IMG/VR virus record: IMGVR_UViG_3300012920_000112
Coordinates: 1 to 36,182 of that record
Source: a virus
Reading direction: 5' to 3' (one strand)
Length of the DNA: 36,182 bases
Position 1 is the stretch's first letter; each line of letters begins with the position of its first letter. Position numbers and translations under genes: made by a program. The notes under the pieces were generated by a model. That model saw only the letters and a program-made list of their open reading frames with translations, ran no database searches and had not been told where the DNA came from. Shown here one piece after another: positions 24,170 to 30,694 of the stretch.

Positions 24170-25468
24170 ATGATTAATTATTTAGCATTTATTGCGGCAA
24201 TAGCAATTGCTACGGTTGCTGCGTACTACTCGATTATAGGTTTGACGACTATCTTTGCGGCTGCAGTTATGCCGATCGCAATCATGGGAGGTGTACTTGA
24301 AGCAGGTAAACTAATCACTGCTTCTTGGTTGTATAATAATCGTGCAAGAATACCCTTTCTCCTAAAGTCTTATCTTATATTCGCAGTTATAGTTCTTATG
24401 TTTATTACCAGCATGGGAATCTTTGGCTTCTTATCAAAAGCACATATTGAACAGACTGCAGAGTCTGAAGAAAACATCGCTCTTATTGAGCAGATTGATA
24501 AGAAGATAGAAAGACTGAATAGTACAATAAAGGACTCCGAGGTTTCAATTGATAAGATTGAGAACAAGGACAACACAAGAAACGAAGAAATAAACAAACA
24601 GATAGCTACTGAAGAAAAGAGAATAGAAAAAGTTAGGGAGCAGTATCAATCTTTAGTTGATGAACAAAATGAAATCATAAACAACTCTGGATCACAACTA
24701 AAACTACTAGAGCAGTTTATTAAAGATCAAGACATAAAGGCTCTTCAATCTTTAGTTGGTACAAAGGTTGATGGAAACTATGGACCTGGAACTTCCGCAA
24801 AAGTAAATGCATTTAGAGAAAAGGAACAGTCTCGAGCAGATGAGATTATTAAGAGTGCTAGAGATAGAGTTTCAGAACTAAGACAAAAAGAACTCTCTGA
24901 AATTTCAAAAAGTAATGACGTTATTAATCGTCTTAGAGTAAGTATTCAATCAGACGGTATTGACGAAACAGACACTGCAAGAATTAAGAATCTACAAGAA
25001 AGTATTATGGATTCTGAAGAGCAGATCGTTACTCTCAACACAGAAAAATTTGCACTTGAAGCGGAAGAACGAAAACTTGAAGCAGAAGTTGGTCCTGTAA
25101 AATACATCGCAGAATTAGTCTATAGTGGAGAAGCAGACAGAGCAATACTAGAAGATGCGGTTAGATGGGTTATCATCATAATCATATTTGTTTTTGATCC
25201 TCTCGCAGTTCTCTTGTTAATCGCTGCTAACATGGGATGGGAGCATGCTAGAGAAGATAAGATGAAGAAACTTGGTAGATCTCAAAACAGAGTTGCAAAG
25301 GACGGAAAATTAGTAGACGCTGCAGAGATGGATTCTTTAGTAGATAAACCTAAACCTGAGCCTAAAGAACTCAAAAGAAAAATTAGAAGGCGAACTGAAG
25401 CTGGAAGAAAGAAGAAAACTACAAAAACTGAAGTAAGAGCTGGATACGAATATGATGTTAAGATATAA
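24170..25468 (+). CDS. Inner-membrane coiled-coil protein with peptidoglycan-binding-like insert, 432 aa
   Basis: Three membrane segments (about residues 3-25, 28-50 and 67-90) lead into a long coiled coil (about 95-180 and 216-315), and a fourth segment (about 330-357) ends in FDPLAVLLLIAAN. The C-tail is strongly basic (KRKIRRRTEAGRKKK). Within the coiled region, residues 188-216 read IKALQSLVGTKVDGNYGPGT, the core of a PG_binding_1 repeat (L-Q...VDG.YGP.T). The positive-inside rule places the loop in the periplasm and the tail in the cytoplasm, which fits peptidoglycan contact. Late-region location suggests envelope control, for example lysis or exclusion. Function not established. Confidence 0.8.
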   Translation: MINYLAFIAAIAIATVAAYYSIIGLTTIFAAAVMPIAIMGGVLEAGKLITASWLYNNRARIPFLLKSYLIFAVIVLMFITSMGIFGFLSKAHIEQTAESEENIALIEQIDKKIERLNSTIKDSEVSIDKIENKDNTRNEEINKQIATEEKRIEKVREQYQSLVDEQNEIINNSGSQLKLLEQFIKDQDIKALQSLVGTKVDGNYGPGTSAKVNAFREKEQSRADEIIKSARDRVSELRQKELSEISKSNDVINRLRVSIQSDGIDETDTARIKNLQESIMDSEEQIVTLNTEKFALEAEERKLEAEVGPVKYIAELVYSGEADRAILEDAVRWVIIIIIFVFDPLAVLLLIAANMGWEHAREDKMKKLGRSQNRVAKDGKLVDAAEMDSLVDKPKPEPKELKRKIRRRTEAGRKKKTTKTEVRAGYEYDVKI

Positions 25469-25471
25469 ATA
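25464..25471 (+). promoter_or_regulatory. T4-type late promoter TATAAATA overlapping a stop
   Basis: TATAAATA spans the end of the membrane-protein gene and lies 5 nt before the ATG at 25477. At that distance transcripts starting about 7-10 nt downstream could begin at or inside the ATG, so it may chiefly serve the lipase at 25688. Confidence 0.6.
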
Positions 25472-25476
25472 CTTTA

Positions 25477-25698
25477 ATGGAAGATAAAGGCACATACACA
25501 GAATATGGATATAGAGGTATTGAAGAAATAAAAAGACTTCAAGAAGAAAACGCGCGATTGAAAAAGGAGATCGAAGAACTAAAAGATAAACAAATAACTC
25601 TCTCTAATTTATATCCAGACGGGTTTAGTGTAGCTTGGAGAGATTTAAATACTCCACTTACTGGAGAAATAAAGAAGGAAAAAAAGAATGATCGCTGA
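25477..25698 (+). CDS. Small coiled-coil protein, 73 aa
   Basis: Residues about 14-42 form a classic heptad coiled coil (IEEIKRLQEENARLKKEIEE), followed by LYPDGFSVAWRDLNTPLTG and a lysine-rich tail. I do not recognise a family. The gene ends inside the start of the lipase gene (11-nt overlap), so the two are likely translated together. Possible partner or dimerisation adaptor of neighbouring envelope proteins; inference only. Confidence 0.7.
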   Translation: MEDKGTYTEYGYRGIEEIKRLQEENARLKKEIEELKDKQITLSNLYPDGFSVAWRDLNTPLTGEIKKEKKNDR

Positions 25699-26431
25699 TC
25701 TATCATTTAAAGAACGAGCAGTATTATTTGCAGAGCTATCCGATCTTGCATATGTTAATAAGAAAACAGCAAAGACATATGCAAAGAGATTGGGTTTTAC
25801 TACAACAGAATATTATGATAGAGATGGTGCTCAGGCGTACAGGTTTATGAATAAAAATGATTTAGTTATTGCATGCAGAGGAACACAACCGGTAGAATTT
25901 AATGACATAAAAGCTGACTTAAGAGCTATACCTGTTTATGCTGAAACTATAGGTTTAGTTCACAAAGGTTTTAAAAAAGAAGTTGATGATCTTTGGCCTA
26001 TGATACAAGAAGACTTGTTGAGAAAAGCGAACTTGTCAAAAACTATCTGGTTTACTGGTCATTCACTTGGTGCTGCTATGGCTACTATTATGGCGAGTCG
26101 GTGTATGCACGATGAAGAATTAAACGATCCTATAGAACTATACACTTATGGATCGCCAAGAGTTGGATGGGGAAGATACTGTAGAAGTTTAGGTATTACT
26201 CATCATAGATTTGTAAATAATAATGATATAGTTACTCGAGTTCCACTATGGATTATGGGATATAGGCATCACGGTAAGAAAGTATATTTCAATCGTCACG
26301 GAAAAGTATCTAAAGTGTCTATCGTTGACAGACTTCTTGGAATGTGGAATGGAATAAAGAAGTTTCGTTTCGACAATATATCTGATCATGGAATGGGTGA
26401 GTACATAAAGCACTGTAAAAATATGGAGTGA
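25688..26431 (+). CDS. Class 3 lipase (alpha/beta hydrolase), 247 aa
   Basis: The nucleophile elbow is GHSLG (Gly124-Gly128, Ser126), the acid is likely Asp180 in NNNDIVTRVP and the base His194 or His195 in YRHHGKKVY, all in Lipase_3 order. The oxyanion-side motif ACRGTQPVEFNDIKADL and VHKGFKKE also match the family. No signal peptide is visible, so access to membranes from the cytoplasm, perhaps after membrane disruption, is likely. It follows a coiled-coil gene and sits in a late-promoter block. Host membrane phospholipid or glycerolipid breakdown at lysis is a reasonable inference; substrate unknown. Confidence 0.85.
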   Translation: MIADLSFKERAVLFAELSDLAYVNKKTAKTYAKRLGFTTTEYYDRDGAQAYRFMNKNDLVIACRGTQPVEFNDIKADLRAIPVYAETIGLVHKGFKKEVDDLWPMIQEDLLRKANLSKTIWFTGHSLGAAMATIMASRCMHDEELNDPIELYTYGSPRVGWGRYCRSLGITHHRFVNNNDIVTRVPLWIMGYRHHGKKVYFNRHGKVSKVSIVDRLLGMWNGIKKFRFDNISDHGMGEYIKHCKNME

Positions 26432-26436
26432 TAGTC

Positions 26437-26631
26437 ATGGATTATCCAATGGCTGAACATTCCCCTATAACAATGTTGATATTAGTTGTATGTGGTATTG
26501 TTATCATATACTCAATTGGGCTTTGGGCAGGACGTCAACTTGAACGTCATATTGTTGCTGATCATGCCAAATATGTGGCAAAAAGAAAAGAGGAAGAAGC
26601 CAAAGAGAAGAGAAGAAATAGAAGAAGATAA
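26437..26631 (+). CDS. Small single-pass membrane protein, 64 aa
   Basis: The start at 26437 has GGAG 8 nt upstream; a GTG three codons earlier is possible. Residues about 12-34 (ITMLILVVCGIVIIYSIGLWAG) are a membrane helix, followed by a strongly basic, helical tail (KRKEEEAKEKRRNRRR) that would remain in the cytoplasm. Size and form resemble phage holin-like or accessory lysis proteins, but no family is recognised. Confidence 0.65.
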   Translation: MDYPMAEHSPITMLILVVCGIVIIYSIGLWAGRQLERHIVADHAKYVAKRKEEEAKEKRRNRRR

Positions 26632-26662
26632 GAATGAAATTAAAAATAATTGAAAAAAGTGG

Positions 26663-26691
26663 TTTACTTTTCATCAAAACTGTTGTATAAT
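26663..26691 (+). promoter_or_regulatory. Early-type promoter (TTTACT-N17-TATAAT)
   Basis: TTTACT at 26663-26668 and TATAAT at 26686-26691 are separated by 17 nt, preceded by GG and ending in GTTG before the -10. It lies 27 nt before the ATG at 26719, with AAGGAAGG in between. Confidence 0.78.
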
Positions 26692-26718
26692 AGTACTTGA
26701 ATGAAAGGAAGGAAGCAA

Positions 26719-27201
26719 ATGAAGAAATTAATTACAACTTTAGCATTAGTCGCAGGACTATCTACTGCTGCACAAGCAGGACAACTGGCCAATGTTTGGC
26801 ATGTTGAAACCGTGAACAGGACAGTTACTGAATATGGTTCAGAACGAAGATGTACTAACCAGCATGTTCCTATATATGGAAACACTGTAGTTCAAGGATC
26901 GAATAATGGAGATCTACTAGGAGCAATGATCTTAGGTGGAATCTTTGGAAAAGCAATTGGTGACAGCGATAAAGCTGCCGCTGCAGGTGCTGTGCTAGGT
27001 GCACTCACTCAAAATCAAAATGGAACTAGGACTCAAAGAGTTATAACTGGATATGAAAACAGACTAGTCTGTAACAATATTAGTGTTCCTAGACAAGTAA
27101 ATAAAAAGATGTACATTATCCACTGGAAAAGAGGACATCAACGAGGGTCGTTCTATAGCGATCAAGCTTATAGTGTTGGAAGTGGAATATATGTCAACTG
27201 A
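26719..27201 (+). CDS. Secreted glycine-zipper protein, 160 aa
   Basis: A signal peptide MKKLITTLALVAGLSTAAQA ends in an A-x-A site before Gly21. Residues 64-96 (GDLLGAMILGGIFGKAIGD, then AAAAGAVLGA) form a glycine-zipper two-helix unit as in 17-kDa antigen/SlyB/OsmB-type outer-membrane proteins. There is no lipobox cysteine. The start at 26719 is chosen because the upstream ATG at 26701 would put charged residues ahead of the signal and lacks AAGGAAGG. A periplasmic or outer-membrane role early in infection is inferred. Confidence 0.8.
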   Translation: MKKLITTLALVAGLSTAAQAGQLANVWHVETVNRTVTEYGSERRCTNQHVPIYGNTVVQGSNNGDLLGAMILGGIFGKAIGDSDKAAAAGAVLGALTQNQNGTRTQRVITGYENRLVCNNISVPRQVNKKMYIIHWKRGHQRGSFYSDQAYSVGSGIYVN

Positions 27202-27463
27202 GATCGTAAATCAGCCTATGATACAAGGCAACAGTATGAATATGCCTTATGCTGCTGAAGCTAGACTTCGACAGGAACGTATCGAGGCTTTTCACGTTTC
27301 AAAGGATCTTGTTCAAGAAAGATATCGAGAAAAGATAATTCTTGATGAATTAATGCTTGAAGCTTATTGGGCTAAGCTTGATCAGTTACGAACATACAAT
27401 CAAAACGCTCAGATGGAAAAGGTTCAAGCTGAACAAGGTTTGATAATTGATATGAAAGCATAG
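27191..27463 (+). CDS. Unknown helical protein, 90 aa
   Basis: The chosen start at 27191 overlaps the previous gene by 11 nt. The protein is mostly helical with Gln/Glu/Arg-rich stretches (ARLRQERIEAFHVSKDLVQE; LDELMLEAYWAKLDQL). No signal peptide or membrane segment. Family not recognised. It belongs to the early small-gene run behind the promoter at 26663. Confidence 0.65.
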   Translation: MSTEIVNQPMIQGNSMNMPYAAEARLRQERIEAFHVSKDLVQERYREKIILDELMLEAYWAKLDQLRTYNQNAQMEKVQAEQGLIIDMKA

Positions 27464-27471
27464 GAGTTATT

Positions 27472-27591
27472 ATGAAAAAAATTAAGGATATGTGGGAGTC
27501 TTCCTACGGTGAAGGTACAAAGTTTGACTTAGATTATGGGAAACTTATAATTCTAGGTCTATGCGTGTATATCGCGGTTCAAGTATCATGA
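27472..27591 (+). CDS. Small membrane-anchored peptide, 39 aa
   Basis: AGGAG at 27462-27466 precedes this ATG at normal distance and the 39-codon frame ends in a TGA overlapping the next ATG (ATGA). The N-terminal half is polar (MKKIKDMWESSYGEGTKFDL) and residues 24-39 (LIILGLCVYIAVQVS) form a short hydrophobic segment. Function unknown. Confidence 0.55.
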   Translation: MKKIKDMWESSYGEGTKFDLDYGKLIILGLCVYIAVQVS

Positions 27592-27752
27592 CAGAAAAAG
27601 AAGAGACTTTACAAAAACAAGTTCTTCGTCAGTCAGATGAGATCATGCTTTTAAAACAGATGATCAGTATTGAGAATAAAGAAAAGTACGACGCTTATAT
27701 AAGAATAAAAGAGCTTACTGCTGAACTGAATAAACTGAAAAATAAGGATTAG
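27588..27752 (+). CDS. Small coiled-coil protein, 54 aa
   Basis: The ATGA overlap with the preceding gene sets the start. Nearly the whole protein is a predicted coiled coil (LQKQVLRQSDEIMLLKQM; IRIKELTAELNKLKN). No other feature is visible. It ends 4 nt before the next gene, so all are likely one transcript. Confidence 0.65.
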   Translation: MTEKEETLQKQVLRQSDEIMLLKQMISIENKEKYDAYIRIKELTAELNKLKNKD

Positions 27753-27756
27753 TAAA

Positions 27757-28149
27757 ATGTTTAGAAAACTCGCCGTGGTGCTATTGGCGCTTGCACCGTT
27801 AACGGCTCTGTCTCAAGAGAACCAGCCTGAAAATAAAATTACAGGTGAATGGTTAGCTAAAGCTGTCATGTGTAATGAGCAGCACGTAGTAATTGAGACT
27901 ATGGAACGTTTCGGCGAGAAACCCTGGATATATATGGACGGTGGATCTGTTCAGCCACCAAGTTTCGTATTAGCCAGATTTGTTTTTGCTATCAATCCGA
28001 CTACTCAAACTTGGAGTATAATTGAATTTTATGCTGGTGCAGAGGGGGTTCCTATGGCTTGTTTGTTAGGTTTTGGGAAAGGCACTATAAATATGAACAA
28101 GTTAGAACAAATGAAAATTAATAAAAAACCAAAAGGAATAGATCTATGA
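27757..28149 (+). CDS. Secreted unknown protein, 130 aa
   Basis: An N-terminal signal peptide (MFRKLAVVLLALAPLTALSQ) is followed by a small periplasmic-type domain with VMCNEQHVVIETMERFGEK, an aromatic WIYMDGGSVQPP and Gly-rich closing segment. Two cysteines (in VMC and MACL) could pair. Family not recognised. A TATAAATA lies inside its 3' end, about 50 nt before the next gene, and could act as an internal late promoter, though this is weak evidence. Operon neighbours are small envelope proteins. Confidence 0.65.
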   Translation: MFRKLAVVLLALAPLTALSQENQPENKITGEWLAKAVMCNEQHVVIETMERFGEKPWIYMDGGSVQPPSFVLARFVFAINPTTQTWSIIEFYAGAEGVPMACLLGFGKGTINMNKLEQMKINKKPKGIDL

Positions 28150-28571
28150 ATGATAAAGAATTTCGTCCTATCGGATGGGCTAATACACTCATTAGTTTAA
28201 AAGAAGCTTGGTCGATGATTATGACTATTGAAAACTCTCCTCTGCGTAAGTTGGATCCAAGAGTTGGTCATATGATTTTTACCATTTTAGGATTCATGTG
28301 GAGTGGTATCTTTGGTATCGCCATCATGGAAAGTATGACAGCATTTACTGTAAGTGCAATTGCTCATATTTGTATTATTACCGGTATTGCAATTACTTGG
28401 TTTGTTTTTAATGAAGCAGACAAAAGACCTGACAGTTTGAATGAAACTGTTGAAAAAGGATTTAAGTTCATGCCGGGATATCACAGCTCACCAAGAGCAA
28501 GACAAAACATGTATGTTAACGGTGAAAAATTTCAATTAGATAATGGAGACCCAGGTGGAGAACACGAGTGA
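28146..28571 (+). CDS. Two-helix membrane protein, 141 aa
   Basis: Residues about 40-90 contain two hydrophobic segments (MIFTILGFMWSGIFGIAIM and IAHICIITGIAITWFVF) linked by a short polar turn, with soluble ends on both sides. The C-terminal part (GFKFMPGYHSSPRARQNMYV) is polar. The start overlaps the preceding stop by 4 nt. No family recognised; one of several small membrane proteins of this region. Confidence 0.68.
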   Translation: MNDKEFRPIGWANTLISLKEAWSMIMTIENSPLRKLDPRVGHMIFTILGFMWSGIFGIAIMESMTAFTVSAIAHICIITGIAITWFVFNEADKRPDSLNETVEKGFKFMPGYHSSPRARQNMYVNGEKFQLDNGDPGGEHE

Positions 28572-28797
28572 TGATGTTAGAAAAGCAGCTCAGGAAGAAG
28601 CTGAACGTACTTTCGCTGGATTTATAAACTTTAGTAAGTATATAACTTATGCTGCGATTGCGTTTCTCTTGATTGTTGCAAGTTGTAATTTTGGAGTAGA
28701 TGGTACTGGTAGTAAAAGCAATCCTGAACTTTATGAAGAGTATAAGGACAGGATGGAAGAGATGAAAGAAAGAATTAAAAAGGAGAAGTATGGATAA
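28543..28797 (+). CDS. Small membrane protein, possibly COX4-like, 84 aa
   Basis: A charged N-terminus with a KAAQEEAERTFAGFI segment leads into one membrane helix (ITYAAIAFLLIVASC), then a charged helical tail. The layout (E-x-T-F-x-G-F-I-x-F...membrane helix) recalls the tiny bacterial aa3 oxidase subunit IV, but the similarity is short and may be chance. A GTG at 28555, with GGAG upstream, is an alternative start giving 80 residues. Overlaps both neighbours (28571 and 28790). Confidence 0.6.
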   Translation: METQVENTSDDVRKAAQEEAERTFAGFINFSKYITYAAIAFLLIVASCNFGVDGTGSKSNPELYEEYKDRMEEMKERIKKEKYG

Positions 28798-29029
28798 GGC
28801 ATATCACAATAAAGGTTTTGGCTCAGCTTTCTTATGGGTCATATTCTTATTTTTAGTAGTGCCAATTATTATTATGTTTAGCATTGATGATGGATGGGCG
28901 AAGTTTGTAGAAATGAGAGGAATAAACAGCGACTGTTGGGAAAACGCTCAGCACGAAGTTGTTTGCAAAGGGGAGGTAGAATGTAAGTTTTGGAGAAACT
29001 TCTGCACTCCCACTAATGGAGGGAACTAA
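28790..29029 (+). CDS. Small membrane protein with Cys-rich tail, 79 aa
   Basis: Residues 12-32 (AFLWVIFLFLVVPIIIMFS) are a membrane helix, followed by an outer domain with four cysteines (SDCWENAQHEVVCKGEVECK and FCTP) that may form disulphides outside the cytoplasm. The start overlaps the previous stop by 8 nt. No family recognised. Another small envelope protein in this run. Confidence 0.65.
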   Translation: MDKAYHNKGFGSAFLWVIFLFLVVPIIIMFSIDDGWAKFVEMRGINSDCWENAQHEVVCKGEVECKFWRNFCTPTNGGN

Positions 29030-29055
29030 TAGCGCCTTTAATAAAAAACCAAAAG

Positions 29056-29286
29056 ATGTCTGAGTTGGTGACACCTGATGGTCCAATAATGACAGAGATA
29101 CGTAAAGGTCCTCTTAAGTTTGTAAAAGCAGGAGACTCTTCGTGGCGCAGAAAACAAGAGTTGAACAAATACATAGAAGCGAACTGGTTTAAACCAAGAC
29201 CAAAGCGCTATCCAAAACCTCCAAGTTATAATTATGGCAATGTTAATGAACAAGAAGTGAAAAAGAAAAAGAATGAGATTGATTGA
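29056..29286 (+). CDS. Unknown basic protein, 76 aa
   Basis: The protein is basic and proline-rich (FKPRPKRYPKPPSYNYGN) with a lysine tail, and has no membrane segment. The start lacks a clear ribosome site, so the true start may differ. It overlaps the following small gene by 14 nt. Family not recognised; binding to nucleic acid is possible from charge alone. Confidence 0.5.
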   Translation: MSELVTPDGPIMTEIRKGPLKFVKAGDSSWRRKQELNKYIEANWFKPRPKRYPKPPSYNYGNVNEQEVKKKKNEID

Positions 29287-29443
29287 TACTCTAAGAACTG
29301 AGTATATCACACCAAAGAATTGGTTGGCTGATATAAATAATGATAATAATAATGACGAAGATGATCCAGAACCCGAACGATACTATGAATGGATGCTCTG
29401 GAAACTGAGACAGGAAAGAAAAAAAGATGGGACAAATATTTGA
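29273..29443 (+). CDS. Small unknown acidic protein, 56 aa
   Basis: An ATG at 29273 opens a 56-codon frame that overlaps both neighbours (14 and 17 nt). It contains an acidic Asn/Asp stretch (INNDNNNDEDDPEPE) followed by a helical YEWMLWKLRQERKK tail. The uninterrupted frame between two overlaps and the nearby AAAAAGA context support it, but no family is known. A TATAAATA at 29332-29339 inside it could be a late promoter for 29427. Confidence 0.5.
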   Translation: MRLIDTLRTEYITPKNWLADINNDNNNDEDDPEPERYYEWMLWKLRQERKKDGTNI

Positions 29444-29687
29444 TTTTGGATTTACTGCGGTAGATGAAGACGAGCTAGAAGCCGTACAAACTACTCAGGT
29501 GAAGGTAAAGGAGACTGAACAGTCTGCTAAAGCCCTTCAAAATAAGATAGATGAACTATACAATGCAATTACTCCTCTTCTAAATAATTTAAAGAAGAAT
29601 CCAGAAAAAGAGTATATTCTTTGGCCAGATCGTCTCAATAAAGTAGAACAATTCGAAGACTACCTCACAAACATATATCAAAAGTAA
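29427..29687 (+). CDS. Unknown T4-like phage protein, 86 aa
   Basis: A helical region (ALQNKIDELYNAITPLLNNLKK) is followed by KEYILWPDRLNKVEQFEDYL, a W-P-x-R pattern I associate with small conserved proteins of T4-like marine phages, of unknown function. Last gene before a conserved cassette and a strong terminator; its stop codon opens block 1 of that cassette. Confidence 0.7.
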   Translation: MGQIFDFGFTAVDEDELEAVQTTQVKVKETEQSAKALQNKIDELYNAITPLLNNLKKNPEKEYILWPDRLNKVEQFEDYLTNIYQK

Positions 29688-29707
29688 CTGTAACATTTTT
29701 GTCACAG
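29685..29707. repeat. 23-nt block 1 of duplicated intergenic cassette (copy B)
   Basis: TAACTGT-A-ACATTTTT-G-TCACAG beginning at a stop codon; 21 of 23 bases match the copy at 21882-21904. The arms CTGTAAC and GTCACAG nearly form an inverted repeat around ATTTTT. A protein-binding or RNA-processing role is possible. Confidence 0.75.
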
Positions 29708-29713
29708 CGAGCA

Positions 29714-29752
29714 GCCTAAATGAAAAAAAATGCATTTAGGCCGCATTTTTTT
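29714..29752 (+). terminator. Rho-independent terminator
   Basis: A perfect 9-bp stem GCCTAAATG/CATTTAGGC (29714-29722 with 29733-29741) encloses a 10-nt A-rich loop, and is followed by CGCATTTTTTT. It lies between block 1 and the promoter of the next operon and would end transcripts arriving from 29687. Confidence 0.88.
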
Positions 29753-29753
29753 G

Positions 29754-29782
29754 TTTACATTCCTAAAAAACTATGGTAGATT
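29754..29782 (+). promoter_or_regulatory. Early-type promoter (TTTACA-N17-TAGATT)
   Basis: TTTACA at 29754-29759 and TAGATT at 29777-29782 with a 17-nt spacer ending in TATGG. The -10 and leader match copy A at 21968-22009 exactly. It follows the terminator directly and starts the small-gene operon from 29813. Confidence 0.8.
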
Positions 29783-29813
29783 GGTATCAAGATAAATTAA
29801 TAAGGAATGAAAA
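29772..29813 (+). repeat. 42-nt identical promoter/leader block (copy B)
   Basis: Identical to 21968-22009, covering TATGG, the -10 TAGATT, the leader and the AAGGA ribosome site; its last base is the A of the ATG at 29813. Confidence 0.9.
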
Positions 29814-30004
29814 TGAAGGATATTTTTGATTATAACAACGTAAAAGGGATCTTGGCAGGAATGTCAGGTGACCAACTTTCAACTCTAGCTGAAAAGCTAG
29901 TTGAGCAGTTCCCTGAAACTGCTTTCGTACTTTCCTCCTCATTAGAGGCAATGATCCAGGACAAGCATGTCCGTTCAATTGAAGATGCAGAGGAGGCTGC
30001 TTAA
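29813..30004 (+). CDS. Small unknown early protein, 63 aa
   Basis: The start at 29813 has AAGGA 6 nt upstream; an in-frame ATG at 29807 would be swallowed by the ribosome site. The sequence MKDIFDYNNVKGILAGMSG then LSTLAEKLVEQFPETAF is helical. The C-terminal EDAEEAA is written by GAGGAGG, which is also the Shine-Dalgarno for the next gene. Family not recognised. Confidence 0.68.
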   Translation: MKDIFDYNNVKGILAGMSGDQLSTLAEKLVEQFPETAFVLSSSLEAMIQDKHVRSIEDAEEAA

Positions 30005-30309
30005 TGAAAATCACTGTAGTACATAAAGCTTTCGAAGATACACCAAGAAATGTAGCTTTGGTAAATGTTCCATCTGAAATCACAAGTGTTAATTCTGCTT
30101 TAGAATATGCATATCGTTGGACTAATAACGTAATGGGTTCTTGGAGCCGTGACGATATTGAAGATAACGGTGACGAAAATCCTAACGTTACACCACTATT
30201 CTTCCACCCTGATGGAATGGGTGTTCGTTCAACTTCAATGGGCGATGAAATGATTGTTGACGGTAAAACTTATGCCGTAGCAATGATGGGTTTTGAGGAG
30301 GTAGCGTAA
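30004..30309 (+). CDS. Unknown early protein, 101 aa
   Basis: The protein has an N-terminal strand (MKITVVHKAFEDTPRNVALV), a helix with ALEYAYRWTNNVMGSWSR and a compact C-terminus (GDEMIVDGKTYAVAMMGF), which suggests a small globular fold. Starts one base after the previous gene's stop begins (TAATGA). Ends in FEEVA, its codons again supplying GAGGAGG for the next ribosome site. Unknown function. Confidence 0.7.
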   Translation: MKITVVHKAFEDTPRNVALVNVPSEITSVNSALEYAYRWTNNVMGSWSRDDIEDNGDENPNVTPLFFHPDGMGVRSTSMGDEMIVDGKTYAVAMMGFEEVA

Positions 30310-30461
30310 TGAACGAACTACTTCACGATATTGAACTTTTAGAAAAAGTTTGTAACCAAATCGCCGACGGAAACTATGTTGGTGCTCAAATGCAATTAAT
30401 ACAAATTGTTGCTGTAAAAGAAGCACAATTAAAACTTATTGAAAAAGAGGAGGCTGCTTAA
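30309..30461 (+). CDS. Small helical protein, 50 aa
   Basis: The ATG overlaps the previous stop (TAATGA) and the frame closes exactly at the next TAATGA. MNELLHDIELLEKVCNQIAD then QLIQIVAVKEAQLKLIEK is helical. The ending KEEAA duplicates the Shine-Dalgarno-in-codons arrangement of the gene at 29813. Function unknown. Confidence 0.62.
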   Translation: MNELLHDIELLEKVCNQIADGNYVGAQMQLIQIVAVKEAQLKLIEKEEAA

Positions 30462-30694
30462 TGAGACTAATTAATTTAGATGGACCTGATGGGAATGCTT
30501 TTGCCCTTCTTGGTTATGCTAGTCGATGGGCAAAAGATCTTGAACTCGATAAAGACAAGATCTTAAATGAAATGAAGTCAGATGACTATGTAAACCTAGT
30601 TTCTGTCTTTAATAAATATTTTGGAACAGATGGTGCAGACATCGCTGTACTTCAATCTGAACAAGATAACCTACAGGAGATTATTCATGGCTGA
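30461..30694 (+). CDS. Small unknown early protein, 77 aa
   Basis: The protein begins MRLINLDGPDGNAFALLGYA and continues with helices (KDKILNEMKSDDYVNLVSVF). AGGAG in the 3' end (encoding part of NLQEIIHG) lies before the next ATG. No family recognised. Belongs to the operon from the promoter at 29754. Confidence 0.68.
   Translation: MRLINLDGPDGNAFALLGYASRWAKDLELDKDKILNEMKSDDYVNLVSVFNKYFGTDGADIAVLQSEQDNLQEIIHG

Noticed and set aside
28086-28093. TATAAATA inside the secreted protein gene at 27757 as a late promoter
   Set aside because: It fits the consensus but lies in an early-type block inside an AT-rich coding region with no independent support; kept only as a remark. The same applies to 29332-29339.
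29688-29707. Block 1 as a CRP/FNR-type site (TGTGA-N6-TCACA)
   Set aside because: The half-sites are 8 nt apart, not 6, and one is TGTAA; the spacing does not suit CRP-family dimers.
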